From Kineosporiaceae bacterium (GTDB lineage Bacteria > Actinomycetota > Actinomycetes > Actinomycetales > Kineosporiaceae), in assembly GCA_016794595.1 (NCBI GenBank), contig JAEUJN010000076.1, forward strand, positions 1 to 64,000: DNA of 64,000 bases, read 5' to 3'. Under the pieces are notes generated by a model. It searched no databases and was not told the origin of the DNA. It saw nothing but the letters and a program-made list of their open reading frames with translations. A program made the translations under genes and the position numbers. This document shows, in pieces, positions 7,147 to 16,492 of this stretch (positions are counted from its first letter, which is position 1; every line of letters starts with the position of its first letter).

Positions 7147-8546
7147 CGATCACACCGCAGGCCTTCTCCGAGCCCGGCCCCGACCGGCTCGCCGACCGGG
7201 CGCGTGACCACCTCTGGATGCACTTCACCCGCCACTCGACCTTCCTCCAGGGCGACGGTCACGTCCCGGTGATCGTGCGTGGTGAGGGCGCCTACATCTG
7301 GGACGACCAGGGCCGGCGCTACCTGGACGGCCTGGCCGGGCTGTTCACCGTGCAGGTGGGTCACGGTCGCCAGGAGCTCGCCGACGCCGCCGCGATGCAG
7401 GCGCGCGAGCTGGCCTACTTCCCCCTCTGGTCCTACGCGCACCCCCGGGCCATCGAGCTGGCCGAGCGGCTGGCAGCCGAGGCCCCCGGCGACCTCAACC
7501 GGGTGTTCTTCACCACCGGTGGAGGCGAGGCTGTCGAGACGGCCTGGAAGCTGGCCAAGCAGTACTGGAAGCTCGTCGGCAAGCCGATGAAGCACAAGGT
7601 CATCTCGCGCTCGGTGGCCTACCACGGCACCCCGCAGGGAGCCCTGTCGATCACTGGCATCCCGGCCGCCAAGGAGATGTTCGAGCCGCTGGTACCGGGC
7701 GGCTTCAAGGTGCCCAACACCAACCTCTACCGGGCGCCCGAGCACCTGCGGGACGACCCGAAGGCCTTCGGCCTGTGGGCCGCAGACCGGATCGCCGAGG
7801 CGATCGAGTTCGAGGGCCCGGACACCGTCGCCGCGGTGTTCCTCGAGCCCGTGCAGAACTCCGGGGGCTGCTTCCCGCCGCCGCCCGGGTACTTCGAGCG
7901 GGTCCGGCAGATCTGCGATCAGTACGACGTGCTGCTGGTCAGCGACGAGACCATCTGCGCCTTCGGCCGGATCGGGGGCATGTTCGCCAGCAACGACCTG
8001 GGCTACGTCCCCGACATGATCACCTGCGCCAAGGGCATGACCAGCGGGTACGCGCCGATCGGCGCCATGATCGCCAGTGAGCGGATCTTCGAGCCGTTCC
8101 GGCAGGGCACGACCTACTTCCCGCACGGGTACACCTTCGGCGGGCACCCGGTCTCGGCCGCGGTGGCCAGCGCCAACCTGGACATCCTCGAGCGGGAGGG
8201 GCTCTACGACCACGTGCGCAGCACCGCCCCGGTGTTCCGGGCCGCGCTGGAGAGCCTGCTCGACATCCCGATCGTCGGCGACGTCCGCGGCGAGGGCTTC
8301 TTCTACGGCATCGAGCTGGTCAAGGACCGCACCACGCGCGAGACCTTCGACGAGGCCGAGAGCGAGCGCCTGCTGCGCGGGTTCCTGTCCAAGGCGCTGT
8401 TCGACGCCGGCCTGTACTGCCGGGCGGACGACCGGGGAGACCCGGTGGTCCAGCTCGCCCCGCCGCTGATCATCGGGCAGAGCGAGATCGACGAGATCAC
8501 CTCGACCCTGCGCTCGGTGCTCACGGATGCCTGGAACCGGCTGTGA
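7143..8546 (+). CDS. Class III aminotransferase (putrescine/beta-alanine type)
   Basis: A 467-residue PLP enzyme of the omega-aminotransferase group, which moves a terminal amino group to pyruvate or 2-oxoglutarate. The phosphate-binding TTGGGEAVETAWK region (about 124-136), cofactor Asp268 in VSDETI and Schiff-base Lys297 in TCAKGMTSGYAPIG are visible, and the length is typical. Between a Lrp/AsnC gene and an FAD amine oxidoreductase, with a patD-like dehydrogenase opposite, it most likely deaminates putrescine or another diamine to an aminoaldehyde. Beta-alanine:pyruvate transamination would also fit, since mmsA could take malonic semialdehyde. Its last bases overlap the next start (GTGA). 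Confidence 0.88.
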   Translation: MTITPQAFSEPGPDRLADRARDHLWMHFTRHSTFLQGDGHVPVIVRGEGAYIWDDQGRRYLDGLAGLFTVQVGHGRQELADAAAMQARELAYFPLWSYAHPRAIELAERLAAEAPGDLNRVFFTTGGGEAVETAWKLAKQYWKLVGKPMKHKVISRSVAYHGTPQGALSITGIPAAKEMFEPLVPGGFKVPNTNLYRAPEHLRDDPKAFGLWAADRIAEAIEFEGPDTVAAVFLEPVQNSGGCFPPPPGYFERVRQICDQYDVLLVSDETICAFGRIGGMFASNDLGYVPDMITCAKGMTSGYAPIGAMIASERIFEPFRQGTTYFPHGYTFGGHPVSAAVASANLDILEREGLYDHVRSTAPVFRAALESLLDIPIVGDVRGEGFFYGIELVKDRTTRETFDEAESERLLRGFLSKALFDAGLYCRADDRGDPVVQLAPPLIIGQSEIDEITSTLRSVLTDAWNRL

Positions 8547-10036
8547 GCTCCCCGGTGACACCACTCCCCGGGGCGGTCCCCACCCCGGCCCACCCGGCCT
8601 CGATCTCGTTCTGGCACGAGAGCCTGATCGCCTCCGGCGAGGACGCGATGGCACCCAGGCCCGCCCTGGACGGCGACCTCGAGGTGGACGTCGCCGTGAT
8701 CGGTGGCGGGTACACCGGGCTGTGGACTGCCTACTACCTGCTGGCCGCCGACCCGGCGTTGCGCGTCGTGGTGATCGAGGCCCGGATCGCCGGCTTCGGC
8801 GCCAGCGGGCGCAACGGCGGCTGGTGCTCGGCACTGTTCCCTCGCTCGACCGCCTCCCTGGCCCGCAGCTACGGGCGGGAGGCGGCCCTGGCGATGCGGC
8901 GCGCCATGCACTCCTCGGTGCGCGAGGTCGGCCGGGTGTGCCAGGACGAGCAGATCGACGCCCACTACCGGCGCGGCGGCACGATCAGCCTGGCCCGCAG
9001 CGCGGTGCAGCTGCGCCGGGCCCGGGTCGAACTGGCCGCCGACATTGCCTTCGACGGCATCGACGAGATCGCCCTGCTCGACCCGGCGGCCACGGCGGAG
9101 CACGTGCGCGCCTCGGCCGTCCTGGGCGCGACCTACACCCCGCACTGCGCCCGCATCCACCCGGCGCGACTGGTGCGGGGCCTGGCCCGGGCCGTCGAGC
9201 GCCGGGGGGGTCGGATCGTCGAGGGCACGACGGCCGAGCGGGTGGAACTGGGCACCACGGGCAGCGGCTCGCGGGTGGTCACCGACCGGGGCACGGTCCG
9301 CGCGGCGCACGTCGTCCGGGCGATCGAGGCCTGGACGGCGCACCTGCCCCTCACCGCGGGGACGACGGGCGCGGCCACCGCGCCGCGGCGTCCGGTCGAC
9401 CCGCAGCGGGCGGTGATCCCGGTCTACTCACTGATGGTGGCCACCGAGCCGTTGCCAGCCGCGGTCTGGGACGAGATCGGGCTGGCGCGCGGCCAGACGG
9501 TCAACGACCATCGGCACCTGATCATCTACGGCCAGCGGACGGCCGATGACCGCCTGGTCTTCGGCGGCCGCGGCGCGCCCTACCACTTCGGCTCCGCGAT
9601 CCGGGCGGACTTCGACCGGGACGAGTCGGTGTTCGCAGCCCTGCGCTCGACCGCCCGCGAGCTGTTCCCGGCACTCGGGCCGACGGACTTCACCCACGCC
9701 TGGGGCGGCCCGCTCGGCATCTCCCGGGACTGGCATGCCAGCGTGGGGCTCGACCGCTCCACCGGGTTCGCGTGGGCGGGGGCCTACGTCGGGGACGGCG
9801 TCGGGACGGCGAACCTGGCCGGCCGGACCCTGGCCGATCTGATCCGCGGGGTGGACAGCGATCTGACCACCCTGCCGTGGGTGAATCACGCCTGGCGGGC
9901 GTGGGAACCCGAGCCGGTGCGCTGGCTGGCGGTCAACGCCGGCCTGCGCACGATGACCGCGGCCGACGCCGAGGAGCGCCTGACCGGTCGACCCAGCGTG
10001 CTCGCCCGGTTCATGGGCCCGTTCCTCGGCCACTGA
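8543..10036 (+). CDS. FAD-dependent oxidoreductase, second amine oxidase-like
   Basis: A 497-residue DAO-fold flavoprotein. The FAD motif VDVAVIGGGYTGLWTAYY (about 49-66) and the GFGASGRNGGWCSALFPRS loop are clear, and a C-terminal GAYVGDGVGTANLAGRTL motif completes the flavin site. It starts at a GTG inside the stop of the aminotransferase. It shares the fold and the SGRNGG loop with the gene at 3386 but is clearly diverged, so the two probably act on different amines. I infer oxidative deamination in the same polyamine pathway. Confidence 0.82.
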   Translation: MSSPVTPLPGAVPTPAHPASISFWHESLIASGEDAMAPRPALDGDLEVDVAVIGGGYTGLWTAYYLLAADPALRVVVIEARIAGFGASGRNGGWCSALFPRSTASLARSYGREAALAMRRAMHSSVREVGRVCQDEQIDAHYRRGGTISLARSAVQLRRARVELAADIAFDGIDEIALLDPAATAEHVRASAVLGATYTPHCARIHPARLVRGLARAVERRGGRIVEGTTAERVELGTTGSGSRVVTDRGTVRAAHVVRAIEAWTAHLPLTAGTTGAATAPRRPVDPQRAVIPVYSLMVATEPLPAAVWDEIGLARGQTVNDHRHLIIYGQRTADDRLVFGGRGAPYHFGSAIRADFDRDESVFAALRSTARELFPALGPTDFTHAWGGPLGISRDWHASVGLDRSTGFAWAGAYVGDGVGTANLAGRTLADLIRGVDSDLTTLPWVNHAWRAWEPEPVRWLAVNAGLRTMTAADAEERLTGRPSVLARFMGPFLGH

Positions 10037-10153
10037 GTACGCCGCCAACGCGCCGGCGACTGCCGGGCTGTCCTCGGTAGCCCAGCCCAGCGATCCTGCG
10101 CCGCTTCGGTGCGATCCGGCCCGACCCGACCGACGGGTTCCGGCAGACAGCGC

Positions 10154-10171
10154 GGGGAGCACCGGCTCCCC
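10154..10171 (+). terminator. Short hairpin between oxidoreductase and secreted protein gene
   Basis: GGGGAGC (10154-10160) pairs with GCTCCCC (10165-10171) around ACCG, 118 nt after one stop and 23 nt before the next ATG. It could end the upstream operon or form a leader structure of the following gene. I could not match the leader to a known riboswitch. Confidence 0.35.
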
Positions 10172-10194
10172 GACCTGGCCGTCGGAGGGGCGTC

Positions 10195-11715
10195 ATGGGT
10201 CGACACGCTGCCGGCCGCCCGGTCGGTGCTCCGGGAGCCACCTCCCTGGCGGATCTGGGCGATCCGCGCCGGCGGCGCCAGGCCTGGGCGAGCGCGATCG
10301 CCAGTGGCCTGACGGCGATCGTCCTGAGCGGGACGCTGTCGGACGCCCGGGCGGTCGCCCTGCCCGGGTCCTCCGGTACCGGCTCGGTGGCCGTCGCGGG
10401 CCAGTCCTCCCCCGCGGCGGCCGCCCTGCCCGCCGCCCTACCAGCCGCCCGGCCCGCCGCCCGGCCCGCCGCCCTGCCGGTCACCGTGCGAGCGGCCGCC
10501 GCCGTCCCCGCGCCCCGGACGCCGTCCGGGCTACCCCGGGGCATCGAATCGCTCGCACCATACGTGCCCCAGAATTCCTGCAACCCGGTGTGGCTGCCCG
10601 GGTCGAGCGCCCTGGGCGACCTGTTGCGCGCCACCTACCCCGGCACCAGCTACAGCGTCGGGCGTGACTGCGGCGCCGACGGCATGGCCAGCGAGCACTA
10701 CGAGGGGCGGGCCGTCGACTGGTTCGTCTCCGTGCGCAAGCCCGACCAGGCTGCCCGGGCCACCGCGCTGCTGAACTGGCTGTTCGCCACGGACGCCGCG
10801 GGCAACCGGTTCGCCAATGCCCGCCGGCTCGGGATCATGTACATCATCTGGAACGACCGGATCTGGGGGTCCTACAGCGCCGAGGCCGGCTGGCGCGCCT
10901 ACAGCACGTGCGCCCTGCGAACCTCTGCGGCCGCCGACACCACCTGCCATCGCGACCACATCCACATCTCGCTGTCCTGGGCCGGGGCGATGCGCCGGAC
11001 CTCGTTCTGGACCGGCACCGTCGCCCCGACGGACTACGGGCCCTGTGCCCCGGCAGATCTCAACTGGGCCGCCCGCTACTCGGCCGCCCGGCCCAGCCCG
11101 TGCCCGCCCCATCCCACGCTCACCCCACCCCTCGGGGCCTCACCGACCCTGGCCGCGCTGGTGCGCTACGGCGGTGCCCGGCTGGCCCCGGGGTCGTCCG
11201 GGGTGATCGTCCGGACGGTCCAGTCCACCCTGGGGCTGACTCCGGACGGCGCCTACGGACCGGCGACCACGGCAGCGGTCACCGCCTTCCAGCGGGCGCG
11301 CCGCCTCAACGTCACGGGGATCACCGACCCGGCAACCTGGCGGGCGTTGATCGCCGACCGCACGGCCCGTGAGAAGGCAGGATCCAGTGGCGGTACCGGA
11401 GGCGGCTCGGGTGGTAGCTCCGGCGGCTCGACCAAGGGGTCGGGAGGTACCACCTCCACCGGAGGCGGCACCGGGGGCGGAGGACTGACCAGTTCGAGCG
11501 TGGCGGCGCTGCGCCGCTACGCCGGCACCGCGCTGCGCCCGGGATCCAGCGGACCGGCGGTGCTCGCCCTGCAGCAGGCGCTGCGGGTCCCGGGGGCCAA
11601 CGGCTACTACGGCAAGGCCACCACCGCCGCGGTGGTCGCCTTCCAGAAGGCGCGCCGGCTCACCCCGGACGGACTGGTCGGACCGCAGACGTGGAAGGCG
11701 CTGCTCGCCGGGTGA
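10195..11715 (+). CDS. Secreted M15-like protein with two peptidoglycan-binding domains
   Basis: A 506-residue exported protein. Residues 1-30 are basic, about 31-55 are a signal segment, and an Ala/Pro-rich linker (about 74-108) contains short ALPAARPAA repeats. The central domain (about 125-290) carries HYEGRAVDW (His168, Asp175) and DHIHISLSW (His255, His257). It resembles the M15-like C-terminal domain of actinobacterial secreted proteins. Two PG_binding_1 domains follow (about 318-388 and 435-505), joined by a Gly/Ser linker. It probably binds and perhaps cuts peptidoglycan. The DxH/HxH pattern suggests a metal site, but catalysis is inferred. It is not coupled to its neighbours. Confidence 0.8.
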   Translation: MGRHAAGRPVGAPGATSLADLGDPRRRRQAWASAIASGLTAIVLSGTLSDARAVALPGSSGTGSVAVAGQSSPAAAALPAALPAARPAARPAALPVTVRAAAAVPAPRTPSGLPRGIESLAPYVPQNSCNPVWLPGSSALGDLLRATYPGTSYSVGRDCGADGMASEHYEGRAVDWFVSVRKPDQAARATALLNWLFATDAAGNRFANARRLGIMYIIWNDRIWGSYSAEAGWRAYSTCALRTSAAADTTCHRDHIHISLSWAGAMRRTSFWTGTVAPTDYGPCAPADLNWAARYSAARPSPCPPHPTLTPPLGASPTLAALVRYGGARLAPGSSGVIVRTVQSTLGLTPDGAYGPATTAAVTAFQRARRLNVTGITDPATWRALIADRTAREKAGSSGGTGGGSGGSSGGSTKGSGGTTSTGGGTGGGGLTSSSVAALRRYAGTALRPGSSGPAVLALQQALRVPGANGYYGKATTAAVVAFQKARRLTPDGLVGPQTWKALLAG

Positions 11716-11800
11716 GCAACTCGGGGCAGCGACCGCCGGGGAGCCGGCGTGCCCGCGCCGGGACGGCGTCCGGCTGATGATCGCAGGCTAGGGTCGACGT

Positions 11801-12400
11801 GTGACGGGGCGCGGTGAGGCCGGGGACGGCAGCGTGCTCGCGCTGGCGGGCCCCCGGGAGAGCACGCGCACCTGGGCGAACCTGGTGACCGCCGTCCGCA
11901 CCCTGATCTGTGTGCCACTGGCCATGCTGGCCGCGGTGCACTCCTCCCCCGAACTGCTGATCGCCGGGTACCTGACCTACTGGATCGGGGACATCGCGGA
12001 CGGCGCGCTGGCCCGCGCGCTCGATCAGGAGACCCGGATCGGGGCCGTGCTCGACATCGTGGCCGACCGCGCCGGCGGAGCGACCTGCGCCCTGGCGCTG
12101 GCGATCATCCGTCCCGAGTTGTGGCCTGCGCTGGCGATCTTCCTGATGCAGTTCATGGTGCTGGACGGCGCGCTGTCCCTGTCGTTCCTGCGCTGGCCGG
12201 TCAAGGGCCCCAACGACTTCCACCTGATCGACCGCACGGTCTTTCGCTGGAACTGGTCCAAGCCGGCCAAGGCGATCAACACCGCCGGGGTGATCCTCGC
12301 CGCCGCTGCCGGACATCCCGTCCTGGCCGTGGTGATCGCACTCGCCCAGGTGGTGGTCAAGGTGATCTCCGCCCGCCGCCTCCTCACCCTCACCCGCTGA
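11801..12400 (+). CDS. CDP-alcohol phosphatidyltransferase family membrane protein
   Basis: A 199-residue polytopic protein with about five or six membrane segments. The complete family motif lies at about residues 65-91: DIADGALAR, then GAVLDIVADR. It supplies the four metal-binding Asp residues and the Ala-Arg pair of enzymes that join a CDP-diacylglycerol or similar donor to an alcohol. The length fits PgsA/Pis-like enzymes, but the acceptor (glycerol phosphate, inositol phosphate or other) cannot be told. Starts at GTG. It converges on the acyl-CoA synthetase gene across a long inverted repeat. Confidence 0.85.
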   Translation: MTGRGEAGDGSVLALAGPRESTRTWANLVTAVRTLICVPLAMLAAVHSSPELLIAGYLTYWIGDIADGALARALDQETRIGAVLDIVADRAGGATCALALAIIRPELWPALAIFLMQFMVLDGALSLSFLRWPVKGPNDFHLIDRTVFRWNWSKPAKAINTAGVILAAAAGHPVLAVVIALAQVVVKVISARRLLTLTR

Positions 12401-12407
12401 CCCCCCA

Positions 12408-12509
12408 AACCTGCTCATGCTCCGCAGGTGACACGCTCCGGCCGGAAATCGGCCTGGAACGGCGGTCCCGGCGGAGCATGAGTGGTCACCCACGGAGCAT
12501 GAGCAGGTT
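12408..12509. repeat. Inverted repeat with 17-bp arms between convergent genes
   Basis: The left arm AACCTGCTCATGCTCCG (12408-12424) is perfectly inverted at 12493-12509. A third, partial copy of the right arm (CGGAGCATGA) sits at 12472-12481. The 68-nt interior contains a smaller GGCCGG/CGGCC fold. It ends 8 bp before the synthetase stop, so it can act as a terminator in both directions. The layered structure looks more like a mobile intergenic palindrome. Confidence 0.6.
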
Positions 12510-12517
12510 GGTGGGGG

Positions 12518-14425
12518 TCAGGTGTGGCGCAGGAGGATGGGCTTGAGGGTCTCCAGGACGCTGGCGTCCTCGATCGTGCTCGGCACCGCGGGGCTCTTGC
12601 CGTCGGCGATCTCCCGCATGGTCTTGCGCAGGATCTTGCCCGAGCGGGTCTTGGGCAGGGCCTTGACCACGTCGATCTCGCGCAGCGCCGCGACCGCACC
12701 GATCTGCTGGCGAACCAGGGCGACCAGTTCCTGACGCAGCGTCTCGGGATCGATCTCGAGACCGGCCTTCAGGACGACGAACCCGCGCGGGACCTGCCCC
12801 TTGAGCTGGTCGGCCACCCCGACCACGGCGCACTCGGCGACCGCGGGGTGGTGCGCGAGCACGGCCTCCATCGAGCCCGTGGAGAGCCGGTGACCGGCGA
12901 CGTTGATCACGTCGTCGGTGCGGCCCATGACGTACACGTAGCCGTCGGCGTCCTTGTACCCGCCGTCACCGGTCAGGTACCACCCGGGGAACGTGGTCAT
13001 GTAGCTGGACTCGTACCGCTCGTCGTCGTTCCACAAGGTGGGCAGGCAGCCCGGTGGCAGCGGCATCTTGATGCAGATCGAGCCCTCCTCGTCGGCACCC
13101 AGCACCTGACCGGTCTCGTCCAGGATCTGGACGTCGTAGCCGGGCACCGGAACCGACGGCGAGCCCGCCTTGATCGGCATGGGGTCCAGGCCACGCAGGT
13201 TCGCGCAGATCGCCCAGCCGGTCTCGGTCTGCCACCAGTGGTCGACCACCGGCATGCCCAGGACGCCGGTCGCCCACTCGTAGGTGTCGGGGTCGAGCCG
13301 CTCCCCCGCCAGGAACAACGTGCGCATGCACGACATGTCGTAACGCTTCAGGTGCGAGGCGTCCGGGTCCTCCTTCTTGATCGCCCGGAACGCCGTCGGC
13401 GCGGTGAACAGCGCGCTGATGCCGTACTCGGAGATCACCCGCCAGAAGGCCCCGGCGTCCGGGGTGCCGATCGGCTTGCCCTCGTAGACCACCGTCGTGC
13501 ACCCGGCCAGCAGCGGGCCGTAGACGATGTAGGAGTGGCCGACCACCCAGCCGACGTCGCTGGCGGCCCAGAACACCTCGCCGGGGTTGATGTCGTAGAT
13601 GTTCTTCATCGACCAGTGCAGCGCGACGGCGTGCCCGCCGTTGTCGCGCACGATGCCCTTGGGCTTACCGGTCGTGCCCGAGGTGTAGAGGATGTACAGC
13701 GGGTCGTTCGCCGCAACCGGCACCGCCTCGGCCGGCGTGATCGCGTCCGAGGCCATCGCGGCCGCCCAGTCGACGTCGTTCTCGCCCATCTCGGCGACCG
13801 CCTGCGGCCGCTGCAGGATGATCGTCTTCTCCGGCTTGGACTGCGCGAGCTCGATGGCGGCGTCCAGCATCGGCTTGTAGGGGATCACCCGGGACGTCTC
13901 GATGCCACAGGACGCCGAGACGATCACCTTGGGAGTGGCGTCGTCGATCCGGATCGCCAGCTCGTTGGGGGCGAAGCCGCCGAACACCACCGAGTGGATC
14001 GCCCCCAGGCGGGCGCAGGCCAGCATCGCGATCAGCGCCTCGGGGACCATGGGCATGTAGACGACGACCCGGTCGCCCTTCTCCACGCCCAGGCTGCGCA
14101 GGACGCCGGCGAACTTCGCCACCTGCTCGAGCAGCTGGGCATAGGTGTAGGTGCGCTTGCTGTCGGTGACCGGCGAGTCGTAGATCAGGGCCAGCTGGTC
14201 GGCCCGACCGTTGATCACGTGGCGGTCCAGGGCGTTGTAACAGGTGTTCAGCACCCCGTCCGGGAACCACTTGTAGAACGGCGGGTTCGCGTCGTCCAGC
14301 ACCTGGGTGGGCGCGGTGATCCAGTCGATCCCCGCGGCCGCCTCACCCCAGAACCCGCTCGGGTCCTCGGTGCTGCGCCGGTAGGCCTCTGCGTAGGCCC
14401 CTGTACCAACCTGCGTGGAAGTCAT
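12518..14425 (-). CDS. Acyl-CoA synthetase, acetyl/propionyl-CoA type (PrpE-like)
   Basis: A 635-residue AMP-forming ligase that activates acetate or propionate to the CoA ester. Visible are the P-loop YILYTSGTTGKPKG, the WWQTETG motif, the YLTGDGGYKDADGY region, the hinge GRTDDVINVAGHRLS and the acetylatable C-terminal Lys in LPKTRSGKILRK. IVRDNGGHAVALHWSM is closer to propionyl-CoA synthetases than to acetyl-CoA synthetases. The frame is open upstream, but ATG 14425 has AGGAG 5 nt before it and gives the normal N-terminus. Propionyl-CoA would also be the product of MmsA in this window, although the genes are not linked. Confidence 0.85.
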   Translation of the reverse strand: MTSTQVGTGAYAEAYRRSTEDPSGFWGEAAAGIDWITAPTQVLDDANPPFYKWFPDGVLNTCYNALDRHVINGRADQLALIYDSPVTDSKRTYTYAQLLEQVAKFAGVLRSLGVEKGDRVVVYMPMVPEALIAMLACARLGAIHSVVFGGFAPNELAIRIDDATPKVIVSASCGIETSRVIPYKPMLDAAIELAQSKPEKTIILQRPQAVAEMGENDVDWAAAMASDAITPAEAVPVAANDPLYILYTSGTTGKPKGIVRDNGGHAVALHWSMKNIYDINPGEVFWAASDVGWVVGHSYIVYGPLLAGCTTVVYEGKPIGTPDAGAFWRVISEYGISALFTAPTAFRAIKKEDPDASHLKRYDMSCMRTLFLAGERLDPDTYEWATGVLGMPVVDHWWQTETGWAICANLRGLDPMPIKAGSPSVPVPGYDVQILDETGQVLGADEEGSICIKMPLPPGCLPTLWNDDERYESSYMTTFPGWYLTGDGGYKDADGYVYVMGRTDDVINVAGHRLSTGSMEAVLAHHPAVAECAVVGVADQLKGQVPRGFVVLKAGLEIDPETLRQELVALVRQQIGAVAALREIDVVKALPKTRSGKILRKTMREIADGKSPAVPSTIEDASVLETLKPILLRHT

Positions 14426-14714
14426 TCGCGCTCCTCGCGCTCGTCGTCCCTGGCTCGACCGGCACGTCACCAGGGATGCTTCCTCGCATCGATCACTGCA
14501 CCCCAACGGCTCGGCTCGATCGTCTCCGCCCGTCTCGTGCGCCATCGTGTCGGGCCGGGACGACGCCGCGATAGGCCAGAGCGGTGAGGTAACTCACTCT
14601 CGCGACGAGTGGGCCGATCTTCTCGGGCGCATCAGACGTGGCCCCGCCGGACCACGGACCCAGGTCCCGGATCGGTCACCGGACCGCGACCCGAACGCCG
14701 GATCGGACGCCGGC

Positions 14715-15272
14715 TCAGACGGCGGCGACCACGAGCAGTTCGACCACGCGGTCCAGGAAGGCGTCCACCGAGGCCTCGCGATAGCCGCGCGCCCCGCGCC
14801 GGCTCTTGAACACGGCCAGCCGGACGGCGTCCGGGGACAGCGGACGCCCACTGGCGAAGGCGTCCTCGATCCGCCGGCACAACTCGTCCACCTGGTCGAT
14901 GTCATAGGTCAGCTCCAGGCCGCTGCCCCGGGGGAAGCGCTGGCCGTCGTTGCGCGCGAGCTGGGCCCGCAACGACTGCTCCTGGCTGCGCAGCTGGGTC
15001 TGCCAGCCGTTGGCGCCGGCCCGCTCCTCTCCGCGGTGCTTCTCACGGCGGGCGAAGGCATCCTCGATCCGGTCCAGCGCGGCGTCCACGGCCTCGACGT
15101 CGTAGCCCCCCCGGACCAGGTCGAAGCCGACCGTCCTGATGTGCCAGGAGGTCATGGCTCCGCCGCGGCCACCGTCCTCGTAGGCCGCCCGCGCCCGCGC
15201 CAGGAACGCCTCGACCTGCTCGGCGTCATAGCCCTTGGCCAGCCGGCTCGCGCGGGGGAACGTGTCGGTCAC
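14715..15272 (-). CDS. DivIVA-domain repeat protein
   Basis: A 185-residue soluble protein made of short DivIVA-type units, each with an aromatic-basic stretch followed by GYD-x-x-x-[41 protein letters not shown] and [12 protein letters not shown], plus a C-terminal [19 protein letters not shown]. Such units occur at the N-terminus of DivIVA/Wag31 and in actinobacterial proteins linked to polar growth. It lacks the long coiled coil of true DivIVA. Its GTG start lies inside the rlmN stop (GTGA), so it is the last gene of the frr-cdsA-rlmN chain. A role at membranes or poles is inference. Confidence 0.72.
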   Translation of the reverse strand: MTDTFPRASRLAKGYDAEQVEAFLARARAAYEDGGRGGAMTSWHIRTVGFDLVRGGYDVEAVDAALDRIEDAFARREKHRGEERAGANGWQTQLRSQEQSLRAQLARNDGQRFPRGSGLELTYDIDQVDELCRRIEDAFASGRPLSPDAVRLAVFKSRRGARGYREASVDAFLDRVVELLVVAAV

Positions 15273-16492
15273 GGCCTTGATTGTGCCAAAGCCTGAGGCC
15301 GGTCAGTACCACCGGCAGCCAGCTGTCCGCACGCGCCGTCGATCTCTCGCCCCCGCGTGTCACGGATCGTGGTCGGGATGCCCGCCTCGCGCAGGATGGT
15401 CACGAACTCGCTCTCGACGTCCGGGTTACTGGCGGTCCAGCGGGATCCGGGAGTGGGGTTGAGCGGGATCGGGTTGACGTGCACCCACCCCCGACCGCGC
15501 CGGTTCAGCTCCCCGGCGAGCGCCCGCGCCCGCCAGGGGTGATCGTTGACGTCGCGGATCAGCGCGTACTCGATGCTCACCCGCCGCCCGGTCGACCCGG
15601 CGTAGCGACGGGCGGCGTCGAGGACCTCGCGCACCGGCCAGCGGGTGTTGACCGGCACCAGCTCGTCCCGCAGGTCGTCGTCCGGGGCGTGCAGCGAGAG
15701 CGCCAGGGTGAGCGGCAGGCCCTCGCCCGCCAGCCGGTCCATCGCCGGCACCAGCCCGACCGTCGAGACGGTCAGCCCCCGTGCCGACAGGCCCAGCCCG
15801 GCCGGGCTCGGCGAGGTGAGAGCGCGGACGGCGACCAGCAGCGGGCGGTAGTTGGCCAGCGGCTCTCCCATGCCCATGAACACCACGTTGCCCACCCGCG
15901 GCCCGCCCACGCCGGCCTGGACCCGGGCGGCCGCCATCACCTGCTCGATGATCTCGGCAGCGCTCAGGTTGCGGGTCAGCCCGGCCTGCCCGGTGGCGCA
16001 GAAGGGGCATCCCATGCCGCAGCCCGCCTGGCTGGAGGCACAGACCGTGACCCGGTCCGGGTAGCGCATGAGCACGCTCTCGACCAGCGCTCCGTCGTGC
16101 AGCCGCCAGACGGTCTTGACCGTCTGGCCCGCGTCGCAGGTGAGCTCGCGCACGCCGGTCAGCAGCACGGGCAGCAGCGCTGCGGCGAGCCGCGTGCGGG
16201 AGGCGGCGGGCAGGTCGGTCATCCCCTCGGCGCCCTCGCCCTCGGGACCGATGCCGACCAGGTGCTCGAAGTAGTGGACGGCGAGCTGGCGCGCCCGGAA
16301 CCCCTTCTCCCCGAGCGCGACCACGGCCTCGACCCGCTCGGCCTCGGTCAGCTCGGCGAGGTGCCGGGGTGGGCGTACCGGACGGCGGCCGGTCACCGGG
16401 CCGGTCACCACCCCCCTCACCGGCCCCCCGACCGCCCTCCCGACCGGCCCTCCGACCGGCCCCCCGACCGGCTCGGAACCCGGCAAGGTCAC
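15269..16492 (-). CDS. rlmN: 23S rRNA (adenine2503-C2)-methyltransferase RlmN
   Basis: A 407-residue radical-SAM enzyme that methylates A2503 of 23S rRNA, and tRNA A37 in some bacteria. The cluster CxxxCxxC is Cys158-Cys162-Cys165, and the catalytic cysteines are Cys151 (VCASSQ) and Cys388 (GACGQL). GMGEPLANY and the SIEYALI strand also fit. I chose GTG 16492, which overlaps the cdsA stop by 4 nt. It adds an odd N-terminal run of GPVGGPVG-type repeats (about 9-35), encoded by reiterated GACCGG units. A later start would remove this. Coupling to cdsA and the DivIVA-like gene suggests one transcript. Confidence 0.92.
   Translation of the reverse strand: MTLPGSEPVGGPVGGPVGRAVGGPVRGVVTGPVTGRRPVRPPRHLAELTEAERVEAVVALGEKGFRARQLAVHYFEHLVGIGPEGEGAEGMTDLPAASRTRLAAALLPVLLTGVRELTCDAGQTVKTVWRLHDGALVESVLMRYPDRVTVCASSQAGCGMGCPFCATGQAGLTRNLSAAEIIEQVMAAARVQAGVGGPRVGNVVFMGMGEPLANYRPLLVAVRALTSPSPAGLGLSARGLTVSTVGLVPAMDRLAGEGLPLTLALSLHAPDDDLRDELVPVNTRWPVREVLDAARRYAGSTGRRVSIEYALIRDVNDHPWRARALAGELNRRGRGWVHVNPIPLNPTPGSRWTASNPDVESEFVTILREAGIPTTIRDTRGREIDGACGQLAAGGTDRPQALAQSRP

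Noticed and set aside
10037-10194. Leader of the peptidoglycan-binding protein considered as a c-di-AMP riboswitch
   Set aside because: Wall-hydrolase genes in actinobacteria often have one, but I could not match the conserved core; only a short hairpin is evident.
12524-14587. 687-codon frame opposite the acyl-CoA synthetase
   Set aside because: Antisense shadow of a well-conserved enzyme; low-complexity Asp/His/Arg/Val composition.
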